Of a stretch of DNA of 7,093 bases, positions 1 to 5,595 are shown piece by piece. How positions within the stretch are numbered: the first letter of the stretch is position 1; the number at the start of each line of letters is the position of its first letter. Where the stretch lies: NCBI GenBank assembly GCA_937926415.1, contig CALBAF010000106.1, positions 1-7,093 of the forward strand, written 5' to 3'. Both the position numbers and the translations under genes were made by a program. The DNA is from an uncultured Actinomyces sp. Its GTDB lineage: Bacteria > Actinomycetota > Actinomycetes > Actinomycetales > Actinomycetaceae. The notes beneath the pieces are model-generated. The model ran no database searches. It had not been told where the DNA came from and saw only the letters and a program-made list of their open reading frames with translations.

Positions 1-1
1 C

Positions 2-49
2 CGCCTGGCCGCGGTCGTGAGAGGGCGCTCCCACTACCTCGCCCCCTGA
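2..49 (+). CDS. C-terminal tail of an upstream gene (partial, unidentified)
   Basis: The window opens in a reading frame that ends in TGA at 47-49 and reads RLAAVVRGRSHYLAP. All but one of its 15 sense codons end in G or C, as in the confirmed genes here. A GC hairpin begins four bases after the stop, which fits the end of a gene. Only 15 residues are visible, so no family can be named. Frame 1 is also open to 159 but gives a low-complexity Pro/Gly/Arg product, so this frame is preferred, with modest confidence. Confidence 0.4.
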   Translation, partial: RLAAVVRGRSHYLAP

Positions 50-52
50 GCG

Positions 53-70
53 CGCCCGCGAGCGTGGGCG
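53..70 (+). terminator. GC hairpin after the upstream gene, candidate terminator
   Basis: Bases 53-59 (CGCCCGC) pair with 64-70 (GTGGGCG) in a 7-bp stem with one G·U pair and the 4-base loop GAGC. It starts four bases after the probable stop codon at 47-49. There is no T tract, which is common among actinobacterial terminators but lowers confidence. The rest of 71-170 shows no gene, tRNA or obvious repeat beyond weak GC pairings. Confidence 0.35.
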
Positions 71-172
71 GCCCCCGCCTCGTGAATGGGGGAGAGAGCG
101 CGTGCCCGTGTGGCGTTGCGCACTCGAAGCGCCCGGAGAGGGGTGGATATGCCCACTAACGCCCCGCGAATG

Positions 173-201
173 AGGACATCAGCGGGGTCGTGGCGTACAC
201 T
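173..201 (+). promoter_or_regulatory. Candidate sigma-A-type promoter of tig
   Basis: AGGACA at 173-178 matches four of six bases of the TTGACA -35 box. It is followed by a 17-bp spacer and TACACT at 196-201, a TAnnnT -10 box. The predicted start, near 207-209, gives a leader of about 57 nt for tig. The -35 box lies inside the loop of an imperfect inverted repeat (162-167 CCCCGC with 182-187 GCGGGG). This could be an operator or just chance pairing in GC-rich DNA. Confidence 0.5.
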
Positions 202-215
202 AAGCGAGTTGTTAT

Positions 216-232
216 GCGCCCGAAATGGGCGT
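216..232 (+). promoter_or_regulatory. Hairpin in the tig 5' leader
   Basis: Bases 216-221 (GCGCCC) pair with 227-232 (GGGCGT) in a 6-bp stem including one terminal G·U pair. The 5-base loop is GAAAT. It would form a few bases into the tig transcript and leaves the ribosome binding site free. It may stabilise the mRNA. A regulatory role is speculation. Confidence 0.35.
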
Positions 233-265
233 TCCCCCGATTTGTAGACTACGGAGCGTACGCAC

Positions 266-1585
266 GTGAAGAGCACCGTTGAAACCCTCGAGCCCACCAA
301 GGTTCGCCTGACCGTTGAGGTTCCCTTCGAGGAACTGAAGTCCGAAATGGACAAGGCGTACAAGGAGATCGCCGGACAGGTCAACATCCCCGGCTTCCGT
401 AAGGGCCACGTGCCTCCGCGCATCATCGACCAGCGCTTCGGCCGCGCCGCCGTCATCGAGCAGGTCGTCAACCAGGTCCTGCCCGGCTACTACTCCGACG
501 CCGTCAACGAGAACGACCTGCGCCCCATGGCTCAGCCCACCGTCGACGTCACCGAGATCCCCAACGTGACCGGCGCCCAGGGCGGCCAGCTCGTCTTCAC
601 CGCCGAGGTTGACGTCGTCCCCGCCTTCGAGCTGCCCGAGATCGACGAGAAGCTCGTCGTCGAGGTCGAGCCCACCGAGGTCACCGAAGAGGACGTCGAG
701 AAGGAACTCGAGGACCTGCGCGGCCGCTTCGCGACCCTCAAGACCATCAACCGCAAGGCCAAGACCGGCGACTTCGCGACCATCGACCTGGTCGCCACCA
801 TCGACGGCAAGCAGGTTGACTCCGCCTCCGACGTTTCCTACGAGATCGGCTCCGGCTCCATGCTCGACGGCCAGGACACCGCCCTGCGCGGCACCAAGGC
901 CGGCGAAGAGGTCACCTTCACCTCCAAGCTGAAGGGTGGCGAGCACGAGGGCGAAGAGGCCGAGGTGACCATCACCGTCAAGGCCATGAAGGCCCGCGAG
1001 CTGCCCAAGGCTGACGACGACTTCGCTCAGATGGTCTCCGAGTTCGACACGATTGACGAGCTCAAGGAAGACCTGAAGAAGCAGGCCGCCCAGTCCAAGG
1101 AGTCCCAGCAGGCCCTCGCCGCGCGCGACGCCCTCATCGACATCCTCCTGGACAAGGTCGAGATCGTCCTGCCCGAGTCCGCGGTCGACCACCAGGTCGA
1201 GCACCGCGTCGGCGAGGACGCCAAGCCCAAGGCCAAGAAGGAAGCCCGCGAGGCCGTCGAGAAGGAAATCCGCACCGAGCTGCTCTCCGAGGTCCTGGCC
1301 AAGAAGTTCGACGTGCAGGTCTCCCAGCAGGAGCTGATCGACTACGCGATCCAGATGTCGCAGAACTTCGGCATCGACATCAACCAGCTGTTCTCCTCCT
1401 CCCAGCAGATGGCCAACGTCGTGGCCGACCTGGGTCGCTCCAAGGCCCTCATCGAGGCCCTGAAGGTCGTCACCGTCAAGGACACCAACGGCAACGACGT
1501 CGACCTGAGCAAGTTCTTCGGCACCGATCCCGCCACCGAAGAGGGCGCGGAGATCATCACCGAGGTCGCCGACGAGCAGGAGTGA
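266..1585 (+). CDS. tig: Trigger factor, ribosome-associated chaperone and prolyl isomerase
   Basis: Trigger factor sits at the ribosomal exit tunnel, shields nascent chains and has peptidyl-prolyl isomerase activity. The 439-residue product has all three parts of the family. The N-terminal ribosome-binding domain (about 1-115) carries GFRKGHVP at 43-50, with the ribosome-contacting F-R-K at 44-46 as in E. coli. An FKBP-type isomerase domain follows at about 160-245 (KTGDFATIDLVATIDG, then GSGSMLDGQD). The helical C-terminal chaperone arms (about 250-400) are rich in Glu and Lys, and the tail is acidic. The GTG start at 266 is supported by GGAG at 253-256, nine bases upstream, and by the conserved N-terminus MKSTVETLEPTKVRL. 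Codons end almost uniformly in C or G, consistent with high expression. It has its own promoter and terminator, so it is probably monocistronic. Confidence 0.98.
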   Translation: MKSTVETLEPTKVRLTVEVPFEELKSEMDKAYKEIAGQVNIPGFRKGHVPPRIIDQRFGRAAVIEQVVNQVLPGYYSDAVNENDLRPMAQPTVDVTEIPNVTGAQGGQLVFTAEVDVVPAFELPEIDEKLVVEVEPTEVTEEDVEKELEDLRGRFATLKTINRKAKTGDFATIDLVATIDGKQVDSASDVSYEIGSGSMLDGQDTALRGTKAGEEVTFTSKLKGGEHEGEEAEVTITVKAMKARELPKADDDFAQMVSEFDTIDELKEDLKKQAAQSKESQQALAARDALIDILLDKVEIVLPESAVDHQVEHRVGEDAKPKAKKEAREAVEKEIRTELLSEVLAKKFDVQVSQQELIDYAIQMSQNFGIDINQLFSSSQQMANVVADLGRSKALIEALKVVTVKDTNGNDVDLSKFFGTDPATEEGAEIITEVADEQE

Positions 1586-1591
1586 ACCGCG

Positions 1592-1605
1592 GCGGGTATG
1601 CCCGC
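1592..1605 (+). other. Small hairpin just after tig
   Basis: GCGGG (1592-1596) pairs with CCCGC (1601-1605) around the loop TATG, seven bases after the tig stop codon. It precedes the much stronger terminator hairpin at 1627-1660. It may protect the mRNA 3' end or help the ribosome-to-terminator transition. No T tract follows. Confidence 0.35.
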
Positions 1606-1626
1606 TGACGAGTGACTAACTCTCAA

Positions 1627-1660
1627 CTGAGGGGGTGGGGCGCGAGCCTCGCCCCCTCAG
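1627..1660 (+). terminator. Strong intrinsic-type terminator after tig
   Basis: Bases 1627-1641 pair with 1646-1660 in a continuous 15-bp stem (two G·U pairs). It closes on the four-base loop GCGA, a GNRA tetraloop. The outer nine pairs, CTGAGGGGG with CCCCCTCAG, are perfect. It stands 42 bases after the tig stop and well before clpP1. No T run follows, so it would be a tail-less terminator of the kind often described in actinobacteria. It separates tig from the clp genes. Confidence 0.8.
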
Positions 1661-1797
1661 CGCATGTGTCGAGGCGTGTGCTTAGTGCATGTGCCGACAG
1701 CGAAACGACGGCCCGGCGCGCGCACGAGCGGGCGCGCAGCGGGTACGGTTGACACCAATGGGGCCGACTGGGCCCGCGAACAGACGAGGAGGTACGC

Positions 1798-2409
1798 GTG
1801 AGCGTGCACAATACCGGGGCTGCCGGCGAAGGCTCGCAGCTGGGACTGGGCGACTCGGTCTACCAGCGCCTGCTCAAGGAGCGCATCATTTGGCTGGGCG
1901 GCGAGGTTCGCGATGAGAATGCGAACGCGATCTGCGCGCAGCTGCTGCTGCTCGCGGCCGAGGATCCGGACCGCGACATCTACCTGTACATCAACTCGCC
2001 TGGCGGCTCGGTGACGGCCGGCATGGCCATCTACGACACGATGCAGTACATCAAGCCGGACGTCGTGACGGTCGGCATGGGCCTGGCCGCGTCGATGGGC
2101 CAGTTCCTGCTTACCGCGGGCGCCCCCGGCAAGCGCTACATCACGCCCCACACCCGCGTTCTGCTGCACCAGCCCCTGGGTGGCGCCGGCGGCTCCGCGA
2201 CGGAGATCCGTATTAACGCGGACCTGATCCTGGGCATGAAGAAAGAGCTCGCTGCTATCACCGCGTCTCGCACGGGCAAGACCGTCGAGCAGGTGGAGGC
2301 CGACGGCGATCGTGACCACTGGTTCACGGCGCAGGAAGCCCTCGAGTACGGCTTCGTCGACCGCGTGATCGACACCCCGCAGGAGATCGGAACGCGAGGA
2401 GAGAACTGA
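1798..2409 (+). CDS. clpP1: ClpP1, ATP-dependent Clp protease proteolytic subunit
   Basis: This is a serine peptidase subunit of the barrel-shaped Clp protease, which degrades proteins fed in by ClpX or ClpC. The 203-residue product shows the complete S14 triad: Ser99 in GLAASMG, His124 in LLHQPLGG and Asp173 in GDRDHWFT. It also has the conserved [19 protein letters not shown] strand-turn. The GTG start is set by GAGGAGG at 1786-1792, five bases upstream. The stop overlaps the clpP2 start by one base, so the two are cotranslated. In studied actinobacteria ClpP1 and ClpP2 form a mixed two-ring 14-mer and both are needed for activity. The same is inferred here. No convincing complete promoter is visible in 1661-1785: a perfect TTGACA at 1749-1754 lacks a partner -10, and a TACGGT at 1744-1749 lacks a -35. 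Confidence 0.97.
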   Translation: MSVHNTGAAGEGSQLGLGDSVYQRLLKERIIWLGGEVRDENANAICAQLLLLAAEDPDRDIYLYINSPGGSVTAGMAIYDTMQYIKPDVVTVGMGLAASMGQFLLTAGAPGKRYITPHTRVLLHQPLGGAGGSATEIRINADLILGMKKELAAITASRTGKTVEQVEADGDRDHWFTAQEALEYGFVDRVIDTPQEIGTRGEN

Positions 2410-2411
2410 TG
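2396..2411 (+). promoter_or_regulatory. Ribosome binding site and TGATG coupling junction clpP1/clpP2
   Basis: GAGGAGAG at 2396-2403 lies within the last clpP1 codons. The clpP1 stop TGA (2407-2409) shares its final A with the clpP2 ATG (2409-2411). This arrangement couples translation and favours equal output of the two subunits. Confidence 0.8.
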
Positions 2412-3053
2412 AGCACCCAGCCCTACTTTGAGGCGGTCGCCCGCCAGATGCCCCAGGCCCGCTACGTGCTGCCCGACTTCGAGGAGCGCACGGCCTACGG
2501 TTTCCGCCGTCAGAACCCCTACACGAAGCTGTTCGAGGACCGCATCGTGTTCCTGGGCGTGCAGGTGGACGACGCCAGCGCGGACGACGTCATGGCGCAG
2601 CTGCTGGTCCTGGAGTCCCAGGATCCTGATTCGCTGATCACCATGTACATCAACTCGCCCGGTGGCTCCTTCACGGCGCTCACCGCCATCTACGACACGA
2701 TGCAGTACATCAAGCCGCAGATTCAGACGGTGTGCCTGGGCCAGGCCGCCTCGGCTGCCGCCGTGCTGCTGGCCGCCGGTTCGCCCGGCAAGCGCCTGGC
2801 GCTGCCTAACGCCCGCGTCCTCATCCACCAGCCGGCGATGGAGGGCATGCAGGGGCAGGCCTCGGACATCCAGATTGTCGCCGACGAGATCGACCGCATG
2901 CGCGTGTGGCTCGAGGACACCATCTCGAAGCACTCGGGCAAGCCGGTGGAGCAGGTGCGCCGCGACATCGAGCGCGACAAGATCCTCACCGCCCCGCAGG
3001 CCGCCGAGTACGGCCTGATCGACCAGGTGCTGGAGTCGCGCAAGGCTCTGTGA
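2409..3053 (+). CDS. clpP2: ClpP2, ATP-dependent Clp protease proteolytic subunit
   Basis: This is the second Clp peptidase paralogue, 214 residues, about ten longer than ClpP1. The extra length is mostly at the N-terminus ([20 protein letters not shown]), as in other actinobacterial ClpP2 proteins. The triad is intact: Ser115 in [14 protein letters not shown], His140 in [10 protein letters not shown] and Asp190 in [19 protein letters not shown]. The block [23 protein letters not shown] closely parallels ClpP1, showing the pair are old duplicates. From work on related actinobacteria, the ClpP2 ring is the face that docks the unfoldases. That role is inferred here. It is coupled to clpP1 by a one-base overlap, and a strong hairpin terminator follows 12 bases after the stop. 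Confidence 0.97.
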   Translation: MSTQPYFEAVARQMPQARYVLPDFEERTAYGFRRQNPYTKLFEDRIVFLGVQVDDASADDVMAQLLVLESQDPDSLITMYINSPGGSFTALTAIYDTMQYIKPQIQTVCLGQAASAAAVLLAAGSPGKRLALPNARVLIHQPAMEGMQGQASDIQIVADEIDRMRVWLEDTISKHSGKPVEQVRRDIERDKILTAPQAAEYGLIDQVLESRKAL

Positions 3054-3064
3054 CGATATCGTCG

Positions 3065-3115
3065 ACGAGGCCGTGGTTCCCCCGCTGATGTGCGCGGTGG
3101 GAGCCATGGCCTTGT
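3065..3115 (+). terminator. Long hairpin terminator of clpP1-clpP2
   Basis: Bases 3065-3081 pair with 3099-3115 in a 17-bp stem with three G·U pairs. After a bulged T at 3098, CCGC (3082-3085) pairs with GCGG (3094-3097) around the 8-base loop TGATGTGC. The sequence leaving the hairpin is comparatively T-rich (CTTGTTACTAT). It begins 12 bases after the clpP2 stop, so clpX is likely a separate transcription unit. The foot of the stem overlaps a candidate clpX -10 box. Confidence 0.8.
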
Positions 3116-3121
3116 TACTAT
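3113..3121 (+). promoter_or_regulatory. Extended -10 promoter candidate upstream of clpX
   Basis: TGTTACTAT at 3113-3121 fits the extended -10 pattern TGnTAnnnT. No good -35 box lies about 17 bp upstream, because that stretch is the loop and arm of the clpP terminator. If used, it would give clpX a leader of about 160 nt. A weaker -35-like CTGACA at 3146-3151 has no convincing -10 partner. Confidence 0.35.
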
Positions 3122-3198
3122 GTGACCGGTCAGGCGGTTATCGCGCTGACAATTATCGGCTGCGGGCGAACTTTTCATAACAATAGGCGTGGCTACGC

Positions 3199-3224
3199 GG
3201 AATACCGCCAGCGTGCACTACGTT
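3199..3224 (+). promoter_or_regulatory. SigR/SigH-type (thiol-stress ECF sigma) promoter candidate of clpX
   Basis: GGAAT at 3199-3203, then exactly 18 bases, then GTT at 3222-3224. This matches the GGAAT-N18-GTT pattern known for the actinobacterial oxidative and disulfide-stress sigma factors (SigR of Streptomyces, SigH of Mycobacterium and Corynebacterium). Clp protease genes are known members of those regulons. The predicted start near 3231 leaves a leader of about 58 nt before the clpX GTG. Confidence 0.5.
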
Positions 3225-3256
3225 ATTTGCTAGTAAGTGCGAAAGTGCATCCGACC

Positions 3257-3272
3257 GAACGGCAAAACGTTC
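3257..3272 (+). other. Short hairpin upstream of the clpX ribosome binding site
   Basis: GAACG (3257-3261) pairs with CGTTC (3268-3272) around the A-rich loop GCAAAA. It ends nine bases before the GGAGG site at 3281-3285, so it does not cover it. It is weak and may be chance. Confidence 0.25.
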
Positions 3273-3289
3273 AACACCTTGGAGGTCTC

Positions 3290-4549
3290 GTGGCTCGTCT
3301 GACTGATGGCGCGGAACTGCTCAAGTGCTCCTTCTGTGGGAAGAGCCAGAAGCAGGTGCGTAAGCTCATCGGTGGCTCCGGCGCGTATATCTGCGACGAG
3401 TGCATTGAGCTGTGTAACGAGATCATCGAGGAGGAACTCGGTTCGCAGCAGCCCTCCTCGTCGACGACGCCGCTGCCCAAACCGCGCGAAATCAACGAAT
3501 TCTTGAACACGTGGGTGATCGGTCAGGACCGCGCGAAGCGCGCTCTGTCGGTGGCCGTGTACAACCACTACAAGCGCGTCCGTTCGCGCGAGGCCGGCAA
3601 CGCCGAGGACATGCTGGGCACCAAGTCCAATATCCTCCTGCTGGGCCCCACGGGCACTGGCAAGACGCACCTCGCGCGCTGCCTGGCCCGCCTCCTCGAC
3701 GTGCCGTTTGCGATCGTGGACGCGACCGCGCTGACCGAGGCCGGCTACGTGGGCGAGGACGTGGAGAACATTCTCCTGCGCCTCATCCAGGAGGCCGACG
3801 GCGATATCAAGAAGGCCGAAAAGGGCATTATCTACGTCGACGAGATCGACAAGATCGGCCGCAAGGCTGAGAACGCCTCCATTACCCGCGACGTGTCGGG
3901 CGAGGGCGTCCAGCAGGCCCTCCTGAAGATCATCGAGGGCACGGTCGCCTCCGTGCCTCCCACCGGCGGACGTAAGCACCCCCACCAGCAGTTCCTGGAG
4001 ATCGACACCTCCGGCATCCTCTTCATTGCCGCCGGCGCTTTCGCGGGCATCGAGGACATCGTGAAGGGACGCCTGGGCCGCCGCTCGACGGGCTTCGGTT
4101 CCGAGCTGAAGAGCACCTCCGAGATGGGCGACCTCTACGAGGCCGTGTCCGCCGAGGACCTGCACAAGTTCGGCATGATCCCCGAGTTCATCGGCCGCCT
4201 GCCCATCCTGACCTCCACGAAGGAGCTGACGGAGGAGGATCTCGTCCGCGTCCTCACCGAGCCGTCGAACTCGCTCGTGCGTCAGTACCAGCACCTCTTC
4301 GAGCTGGACGGCATCGACCTGGAGTTCACGCACGACGCGCTCCTGGCGATCGCGGCGCGTGCCAACGAGCGCAAGACGGGTGCTCGCGGCCTGTCCTCGA
4401 TCATGGAGCAGACTCTGTCGGACCTCATGTTCGACCTGCCCAGCCGCGACGACGTCGCCCGCGTGGTCATCACCCGCGACCTGGTCGAGGGCGTGGGTGA
4501 GGCTGAGCTCTACCCGGAGCGCTCCTCGGAAGGCAAGCGCAGCGCCTGA
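3290..4549 (+). CDS. clpX: ClpX, ATP-dependent unfoldase of the ClpXP protease
   Basis: This hexameric AAA+ ATPase recognises degrons, unfolds substrates and threads them into ClpP1P2. The 419-residue product is full length. It has an N-terminal zinc finger (Cys13, Cys16, Cys35, Cys38), Walker A GPTGTGKT at 119-126, pore loop GYVGE at 152-156, Walker B IIYVDEID at 180-187, and the RKH substrate loop at 228-230. The arginine motif PEFIGRLP is at 298-305 and sensor 2 GARG at 364-367. The ClpP-docking loop reads TGF (267-269) where E. coli has IGF. The frame is open upstream to 3122, but the start is placed at the GTG at 3290. GGAGG at 3281-3285 precedes it by four bases, and the canonical N-terminus [18 protein letters not shown] begins there. 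It stands alone between the clpP terminator and the next gene. Confidence 0.98.
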   Translation: MARLTDGAELLKCSFCGKSQKQVRKLIGGSGAYICDECIELCNEIIEEELGSQQPSSSTTPLPKPREINEFLNTWVIGQDRAKRALSVAVYNHYKRVRSREAGNAEDMLGTKSNILLLGPTGTGKTHLARCLARLLDVPFAIVDATALTEAGYVGEDVENILLRLIQEADGDIKKAEKGIIYVDEIDKIGRKAENASITRDVSGEGVQQALLKIIEGTVASVPPTGGRKHPHQQFLEIDTSGILFIAAGAFAGIEDIVKGRLGRRSTGFGSELKSTSEMGDLYEAVSAEDLHKFGMIPEFIGRLPILTSTKELTEEDLVRVLTEPSNSLVRQYQHLFELDGIDLEFTHDALLAIAARANERKTGARGLSSIMEQTLSDLMFDLPSRDDVARVVITRDLVEGVGEAELYPERSSEGKRSA

Positions 4550-4563
4550 GTCCTCCCGCTAGA

Positions 4564-4585
4564 CTGAGGTCAGTTGAGACCTTAG
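4564..4585 (+). promoter_or_regulatory. Hairpin abutting the chorismate mutase ribosome binding site
   Basis: CTGAGGTC (4564-4571) pairs with GACCTTAG (4578-4585) in an 8-bp stem with one G·U pair and the loop AGTTGA. It lies 14 bases after the clpX stop and its last base is the first G of the purine-rich GGGGAGGA stretch. A TAGACT at 4560-4565 resembles a -10 box but has no -35 partner. The element could be a translational control hairpin, a dyad operator, or an mRNA-processing signal between the two genes. Confidence 0.45.
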
Positions 4586-4595
4586 GGGAGGAATA

Positions 4596-4952
4596 ATGGC
4601 ACAGCGTGACGAGGCCTCGGTGGCCGCTTCGGCGGATGCGGGCGTGATCGGTATTCCCGCCGAGCTGGCGGAGGCCCGCGCAACGATCGACAACATCGAC
4701 GCCGCCCTCGTGCACATCCTCGCTGAGCGCTTCCGCTGCACGCAGCGCGTCGGGCACATCAAGGCCCGACTGGATCTGCCTCCCGCCGACCCGGATCGCG
4801 AGGCGCGCCAGGTGGAGCGCCTGCGTACCCTTGCGGCTTCCTCCGGCCTCGACCCCGATTTTGCCGAGAAGTTCCTGGGCTTCATGGTCCGCGAGGTCAT
4901 CCGCCACCACGAGGACATTAAGGCCGAATACGACGAGGGCTCGTGCCTCTGA
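4596..4952 (+). CDS. Chorismate mutase, AroQ (type II, all-helical)
   Basis: This enzyme converts chorismate to prephenate, the branch point towards phenylalanine and tyrosine. The 118-residue product is a stand-alone single-domain enzyme. It aligns without gaps to E. coli P-protein mutase at an offset of 17: Arg28 (Arg11), Arg45 (Arg28), Lys56 (Lys39), Asp65 (Asp48), Arg68 (Arg51) and Glu69 (Glu52). The position of Gln88 is His105, within VIRHHEDI. As I recall, this motif is typical of the actinobacterial branch, so it is probably not a defect. About 22 leading residues are outside the domain. There is no signal peptide, so the enzyme is cytosolic, unlike secreted mycobacterial mutases. The ATG is set by GGAGG at 4587-4591. 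It lies 46 bases after clpX and may be cotranscribed with it. No other aromatic-pathway gene is nearby. Confidence 0.9.
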   Translation: MAQRDEASVAASADAGVIGIPAELAEARATIDNIDAALVHILAERFRCTQRVGHIKARLDLPPADPDREARQVERLRTLAASSGLDPDFAEKFLGFMVREVIRHHEDIKAEYDEGSCL

Positions 4953-4959
4953 AACGCGC

Positions 4960-4983
4960 GCTGGGGGAGTGCCAAGCCCCGGC
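4960..4983 (+). terminator. Candidate terminator after the chorismate mutase gene
   Basis: GCTGGGG (4960-4966) pairs with CCCCGGC (4977-4983) in a 7-bp stem with one T·G pair and a 10-base loop, seven bases after the stop codon. No T tract follows. It fits the boundary between this gene and the AT-richer promoter region of the envelope operon. Confidence 0.4.
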
Positions 4984-4991
4984 CTCGTGAA

Positions 4992-5078
4992 CTTTCAGGG
5001 TTGTCTGATGAAATTCTTCGCAGGCTCCCCGATAGTTTTCAGGTAGCTTTCAGGGTTGTGGACTGTAATCTATTCAGG
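4992..5078 (+). repeat. Direct repeats of TTTCAGG and a degenerate 32-bp tandem duplication
   Basis: CTTTCAGGGTTGT occurs twice, at 4992-5004 and 5047-5059. The core TTTCAGG starts at 4993, 5037 and 5048, so the intervals are 44 and 11 bp, multiples of one helical turn. A fourth, imperfect copy (ATTCAGG) begins at 5072. Similarity continues beyond the 13-mer: 4992-5024 and 5047-5078 both run into an AAT…TCT…TTC…AGG pattern, so a segment of about 32 bp appears duplicated with a 55-bp period. Confidence 0.75.
5037..5071 (+). promoter_or_regulatory. Activator-dependent promoter candidate of the envelope operon
   Basis: TAATCT at 5066-5071 is a good -10 box and is immediately preceded by TG. The -35 position (about 5043-5048, GTAGCT) matches nothing. 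It is instead spanned by two TTTCAGG half-sites 11 bp apart (5037-5043 and 5048-5054). Repeats of this spacing overlapping a poor -35 are the usual layout of promoters activated by OmpR/PhoB-family response regulators. The predicted start near 5078 leaves a leader of about 44 nt. Confidence 0.5.
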
Positions 5079-5121
5079 CAGTGAGAACCATTGCCGATAA
5101 GTAGTCCTCAAGGAGTTTTCG

Positions 5122-5595
5122 ATGAAGAATCGCGCACAGACGCGCGCCCTTGCCGTCATCGCCATCACCCTGGCGGCGGCCCTCAGCGCATGCGGATCGA
5201 CCGGATCGTCCACCTCGTCCGAGTCCACCAAGAGCCCGAGCGCGGCGGCCACCAACGCGGCCAGCAACGACCCCAACCTGGTCTTCGCCCAGTGCATGCG
5301 CGACAAGGGCTTCGATGTGCCCGACACCGGCCTGACGCCCGATCAGCTCAACGATCACTCCACCGCCTTCGACTCTGCTCTCAACGAGTGCATGACGAAG
5401 GTCTCCGGCATGACCGGCGAGGATAACATCGCGAACGATCCCGCCGCGCGCGAGGCAATGGTCAAGGCAGCGCAGTGCCTGCGTGAGGCCGGATACGACG
5501 TCAAGGACCCGCAGGCCGGCGAAGGCATCAGCGTCAAGGACATCCCCGAGGACGTGCTCAACAAGTGCTTCCAGCAGTCAGGGGCCGCCAAGTGA
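5122..5595 (+). CDS. Small lipoprotein with duplicated two-cysteine module, function unknown
   Basis: The 157-residue product has a type II signal peptide: MKNR, a hydrophobic stretch at about 9-21 and the lipobox LSAC with lipidated Cys24. A Ser/Thr/Ala-rich linker (25-50) would hold the rest off the membrane. The folded part consists of two related halves. The first, about 54-95, reads FAQCMRDKGFDVPD then LNECMTK; the second, about 115-153, reads AAQCLREAGYDVKDP then LNKCFQQ. The cysteine pairs 58/90 and 119/149 are 32 and 30 residues apart, suggesting one disulfide per half. AAGGAG at 5110-5115 supports the ATG, six bases away. The stop overlaps the next gene by four bases. I do not recognise a functionally characterised family. 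Genes of this general type occur beside actinobacterial ABC exporters, so an accessory or substrate-sensing role is inferred. Confidence 0.85.
   Translation: MKNRAQTRALAVIAITLAAALSACGSTGSSTSSESTKSPSAAATNAASNDPNLVFAQCMRDKGFDVPDTGLTPDQLNDHSTAFDSALNECMTKVSGMTGEDNIANDPAAREAMVKAAQCLREAGYDVKDPQAGEGISVKDIPEDVLNKCFQQSGAAK

Noticed and set aside
1..265. tRNA gene or heat-shock operators (CIRCE, HAIR) upstream of tig
   Set aside because: No T-loop consensus or cloverleaf is visible, and neither the TTAGCACTC/GAGTGCTAA nor the CTTGAGT/ACTCAAG pair occurs.
212..1204. Long antisense open frame (330 codons) opposite tig, and similar long frames opposite clpP1, clpP2, clpX and the adaptor gene (for example 2136-3107, 3230-4333, 6206-7084)
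   Set aside because: Their repetitive Leu/Gly/Val/Asp or Arg/Ala/Ser composition is what the complementary strand of GC-rich genes produces. They show no domains, and the + strand proteins are unmistakable.
1716..1740. ClgR operator (CGC-N5-GCG type) upstream of clpP1
   Set aside because: Only CGC-N4-GCG (1721-1730) and simple GCGCGC runs are present. None has the right spacing, and such strings are frequent in this base composition.
1744..1777. clpP1 promoter based on the perfect TTGACA at 1749-1754 or on TACGGT at 1744-1749
   Set aside because: The TTGACA is followed at 16-19 bp by pure GC sequence with no -10 box, and TACGGT has no -35 partner. The true promoter cannot be placed from sequence alone.
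3122..3289. 56-codon N-terminal extension of clpX starting at GTG 3122
   Set aside because: The zinc-finger domain and canonical N-terminus begin at 3290 with GGAGG just upstream. The extension runs through promoter-like, AT-richer sequence.
5565..5591. ATG start nine codons earlier for the adaptor lipoprotein
   Set aside because: It lies inside the upstream gene. The GTG at 5592 gives a normal signal peptide and the GTGA overlap matching the ATGA overlap at the next junction.
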